A DNA stretch of 64,000 nt from Brachycybe producta (Eukaryota > Arthropoda > Diplopoda > Playtdesmida > Andrognathidae): NCBI GenBank assembly GCA_036925085.1, contig JAUPFP010000004.1:386001-450000 (forward strand). The letters run 5' to 3'. This document shows positions 1-64,000 of this stretch, in pieces; position 1 is the stretch's first letter, and each line of letters starts with the position of its first letter. Position numbers and translations under genes: made by a program. The notes under the pieces were generated by a model. The model was not told where the DNA came from. It made no database searches and worked only from the letters and a program-made list of their open reading frames with translations.

Positions 1-51844
<51,844 letters not shown>

Positions 51845-52300
51845 TGTCACTTTCTCACTTGCGAGTGAGTCATAAACCGAATTTTATATTTGATAACGAA
51901 CTAGCGGCTGATCACCCCCTTCTTTTCACCGATTCACAAAACGGATTAATAATTTCACGGACGCGACTGATTCAATATGGCGTAAACAACCAAGTTATTG
52001 GGTTTGCGCATTGCGCACAACTTTGCGCACACCGACCAGAACTTCAGTTCCGACCAATCAGGACGTCCGTTACGAACTCGGTTTCGCGTACTCGTTCTCT
52101 TACGACCGAGAGACGTCGATCACGATTCGTTCAAACCTGTACAAGAAACAAGAAATAAACGATGTTGCTTTTACACAGCACACAATTAACACATGAACGA
52201 ATACGTGACTAGAATTTCTAAAAAATGTACTACGTTCAATAATCACTGAGCAGCGGCCATTACGCGCGAAAAAAAATCACACTCTTATATAAGAGCACTG
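51845..52300 (-). promoter_or_regulatory. Calcineurin A 5' leader and promoter region (putative)
   Basis: The 450 bases upstream of the calcineurin ATG are noticeably richer in C, G and CG dinucleotides than the surroundings (GCGCATTGCGCA, GAGACGTCGATCACG). A TATATAAG within the palindrome CTCTTATATAAGAG at about 52283-52296 could serve as a TATA element for minus-strand transcription. No start site can be fixed from sequence alone. Confidence 0.35.
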
Positions 52301-55138
52301 ACACTAACGACTAGACACGGCTATGACCACATCTGGAATGAATTGACACTTTGCAAATGTAGATGGCGCTGCGAAAGATTTGACTGTCATTTTTATAATG
52401 AAATGGGCTTGTGTCACGACGCCATCTTGGTTCCAAATAAAATATAGCCTTTTTTAAATTAACTTATTGTTGTATTTTTTCTTCTTCTTCAATAGACTAC
52501 AATTATTGGTTGAAGATTGTTTTACTTTTATCTTGAATAAGTATGCATAAATAAAACTAAAAACAATTTCAAATAATAGTAGAATACAGATTATATTGTC
52601 GTCTGCTAAGAACTTAAATGTCTTCTGGCGTCTCATGACGTTGACATAATAAATTGTACCACATGGTGGCGCTACTAATCAATGCGAAATTCGCTTTCTC
52701 ATAGAAACTCATTGAATAGATTACAGGGTGTGCTTAAATCTAATATTATGAAGTTTTAATTTAAAAATAAGAAAAAAACAAAATTAAAAACATTCATTTT
52801 AAAACTGTTATTTTTTTATTTATAATAGATTTACTATAAAATTATAAGTGACAAAAGTTTGCGAAAAAATTTATTTTATCAACCACCTCACTACAAAATA
52901 AATAAAAATATTTGAAATTTCTTGCATATTGTTTAGAAAATTAAAATTAAAAAATAGTTAGAAAAGTTAAAAAATTAAAATTGTCATTAAGATTCCAGAA
53001 AAAAATAATTTTTTATAGATTTTTTTTAATTTAAGCTTAATTCCTTTTGAATTAAGTTTAATTAGTTTGAATTAAATTTAAGTACATTAAATCTAGAAAT
53101 AATTTTTACACTATCAAAAAACAGAAACCAATGAACTTTAGGAAAACTGTAAAAAAAAAGTAATTGAGTTTGTGATGAAAATCTATAGAGAACCAAAAAA
53201 AAATAATGAAATCTTGTGTTGGTAAATTTTTATTAAAAAATGTGACTAAAAACGTAAAAATTGTTTTGAGGGCAATTTTTAATTTTTCTCCCTTTGTTGT
53301 TGGTAGGCACGAAATAAAAAGAGGGATTGCAACATATCTTCACAGTGCCAAAAATACGTTTGGAAAGAAGAAAAAAATCACTTTTAATTATTATTTAGAT
53401 AGAATGATGCAAAAAAAAAAACCAAAGTGTCCAGACACTTATATTAAAAAATCTCAAGAAATATCTTTCAATATATAAATTATAAATATGCAACAAGTGT
53501 ATATTTTCAGGCTAGGATTGAAAATTCTTTTTTTTTTTTTAAAAAAATTACCTAATATTTTATTATGTCACCTTTTCGAATGAAGAAATACATGGTAGCA
53601 ATTATTATTGTTGCTAACAAATACAACAAAAATACTTAACATATTAATATCTGTATAAAAATTAATTCTTGCTTTTTTTATGATTCCAAGAAATGAAATT
53701 TGTTTTACTTTCCTGTTACTCCCATTGGTAAACAAATGACCTAATTTTTTGTTCTAATTATAAAAAAAACCCGAAGACTCAATATTTGTCAAGTCTCTTC
53801 TCAGAGGTATTATTTTTTTTTAAATAGATATATCGCGAACAATTTTAGTAAAATATATCGCTAAAAACGTTTAGGAGTATATTATCAATTAAAAGTGTTA
53901 TTGAAAATTCATTGTAATAATTAATAAACCTGAATACATTTTCCTTCATTGTCTATGTACAAAACAAAAATATACACCAGAAATATTTTAAGCAGAATTT
54001 GGCAATTAGCTTTTTCTTGTAATTGGATATATTACTATTCAACAAAAAGCATCTTAAATTATTCATGCATTCAATTTGTTAGAAATATAAATTTACTGAC
54101 GGCTTTTGTTTCAAAAACATAATTAAATTTATGTGTAAAAAATGCACAGAACCAGAAAAAAACGCTAATATGCGCCAAAAGGAAAATTTTAAACGATATG
54201 CAGATTGTAATTAAATATATCAACATATTTAAGTATATATAATCACTTGAGTCATGCTTCCGTTGTCGTTAAAATGAAGACAGCAACGAACCGAATTTAT
54301 TTGAAAGATTATTAAATGTGTCTTTCATTTGATTGATTTTTATTGTCATTTATTACTGAGGCCAAAAATTTGCATAAAATATACAAAACGATATTTATTT
54401 ATTAATATTAGAATTTATTAATATTAAAATTTATTAATATTAGAATTTATTAATATTTTGGAAATCTGCATAAAAATTTACAAAAAAAAATATTTCGATT
54501 TTGTAGTTAAGATGTTTGCTTCAAGATATTTAATTAAAATAAATTTTGCTGTATAGTTTTTATTTGCATAAAACAAACATTTTTCTTGTATATTTTGCAT
54601 TTTTGAGGCTATTTTTTTTCTAACTGCATAAAACGCATTATTAAAAAAAAAACAATTGTCACATTTATGAATTTTTATTTGCATAAAAGTTTTGATCTTA
54701 TTTTTATTCCATACATATATATTTTTATATGGGAAATCAATTTTACAAAATTAAACAACAAACGAAAACAAAACCGAACTAAGTTCAGGGCTATGTTCGA
54801 ACTAGGCTCAGAAGTCTTAATTTAAAAAATTTAAAGAAAGACAATTTTTAAACGAATAACTTTGGTTTAAACATTAAATGAAATTATTTTAGAACAAAAA
54901 AAGTAACAATAAATAAAGTGATCATAGTGATGAACAAAAAAGCCCTCACTTGAATATGTGAAAAACGTGAATGTGAACTAAACAATAGGCCCCGCCGCTG
55001 CTGCAAACTCTGGCAAACGAAAGTCGTTCGTCGTACCAAACAGCGGAGTTTTTACGGCCAAAGGAACTCTTTCGGCCGTAAATACAAATCATAAGTTAAG
55101 AAAAACAATATATAAAAAGGAAATGGTTAAATTAAATC
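52300..55138. other. Intergenic region, AT-rich
   Basis: Very AT-rich with long A or T runs. It contains a 16-bp tandem repeat (about 54395-54456, unit ATTTATTAATATTAGA, four copies) and a GC-rich hairpin near 55050-55083. An open frame of 90 codons at 53206-53478 (plus) is lysine-rich with no recognisable similarity; I do not call it a gene. Confidence 0.7.
55050..55083 (-). repeat. Hairpin 55-90 bases after the POLR3A stop codon
   Basis: TTTACGGCCAAAG and CTTTCGGCCGTAAA pair with a one-base bulge around a short loop. It would lie in the POLR3A 3' untranslated region. No AATAAA signal was seen close by. Confidence 0.5.
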
Positions 55139-63645
<8,507 letters not shown>

Positions 63646-63954
63646 CTTTAAACCAGGTTTCGTCTATAAAATATTAACAAAAAACACTTAATAACAAGTT
63701 AAATCGAAACATCAAATAAATTCATAAATGAAAACGTACAGAAAACGTAAAATAAAATAACGAAACATCAAAAACATATTCGAACTTTAAATCAAGTTTC
63801 AACTAACATGCTACCTGACTCCGGTGCTGCCATCTATTGAGTAATTACCACTATAAACTAAACTTTCGAAATTTATATTATGTTACGCCATTGAAGTTCC
63901 GTAATTTTTCTGTTGAGCGAAAGCAAATGGCGATTTTAACCATAAAATTATTAC

Positions 63955-64000
63955 CTTGACGCCATGTTAGTCGTCCCACTGCATCAACTTCCGTTTTATC
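63955..64000 (-). other. POLR3A 5' untranslated exon 1 with short upstream ORFs
   Basis: AAG before donor GTAATA (63954) splices to exon 2 at 63663. In the spliced leader, ATGGCGTCAAGA.. reads MASRRNLV and stops two bases before the main ATG. An earlier ATG reads MQWDD and stop. Two very short upstream frames ahead of a strong start could damp translation. The exon continues beyond the window. Confidence 0.5.

Noticed and set aside
53206-53478. A 90-codon frame in the intergenic region
   Set aside because: Lysine/asparagine-rich product as expected of AT-rich DNA, no recognised domain, and no splice partners seen.

Overview
The window is animal nuclear DNA, AT-rich by eye, and most likely from an arthropod. 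Two points support this. The predicted calcineurin A protein has an arthropod-like N-terminus (MSSNNQKVSTTERVVK) and catalytic domain, and there are interstitial tracts of TTAGG/CCTAA, the ancestral arthropod telomere unit. I cannot place the species further.

Two conserved genes lie head to tail on the minus strand. Positions 1-51844 hold the first six coding exons of the calcineurin (PP2B) catalytic subunit A. The coding start is at 51844, intron 1 is about 33.5 kb and intron 2 about 13.6 kb, and the gene runs off the left edge after about 250 codons. Positions 55139-63645 hold a complete coding region for the largest subunit of RNA polymerase III (RPC1/POLR3A). It has 31 coding exons, mostly separated by introns of 50-300 bases, and a conceptual protein of about 1369 residues. 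A non-coding first exon lies at the right edge. Every intron read ends GT..AG and all exon phases join in frame. The 3.3 kb between the genes (51845-55138) is AT-rich and holds the calcineurin promoter and 5' leader and the POLR3A 3' end.

Nearly all the rest is small non-autonomous DNA transposons (MITEs), tRNA-derived SINE copies, simple repeats and minisatellites packed into the calcineurin introns. I recognise more than a dozen MITE families. The dominant one (family A, about 20 copies with subfamily A2) is a near-perfect palindrome of about 205 bp with ends ACAGGCAATTAG..CTAATTGCCTGT and 8-9 bp target duplications. Many copies carry the same cassette: CCGCCC GC boxes, ATTGG/CCAAT boxes and a central TGACGTCA (the CRE palindrome). 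At least one unrelated family (G) also carries TGACGTCA near its ends. I counted 22 TGACGTCA sites by eye, all inside calcineurin introns and none on the POLR3A side. Other elements include hAT-type MITEs, TTAA-flanked MITEs, a foldback element built of 16-bp modules with telomere-like repeats in its loop, an 800-bp palindrome, a 21-bp minisatellite grown inside a MITE, and a mariner transposase remnant. Nested insertions give relative ages.

I saw no convincing third protein-coding gene, no rRNA, no intact tRNA, no CRISPR array and no LTR or virus-like element. Other open frames are short and fall in repeats or low-complexity sequence.
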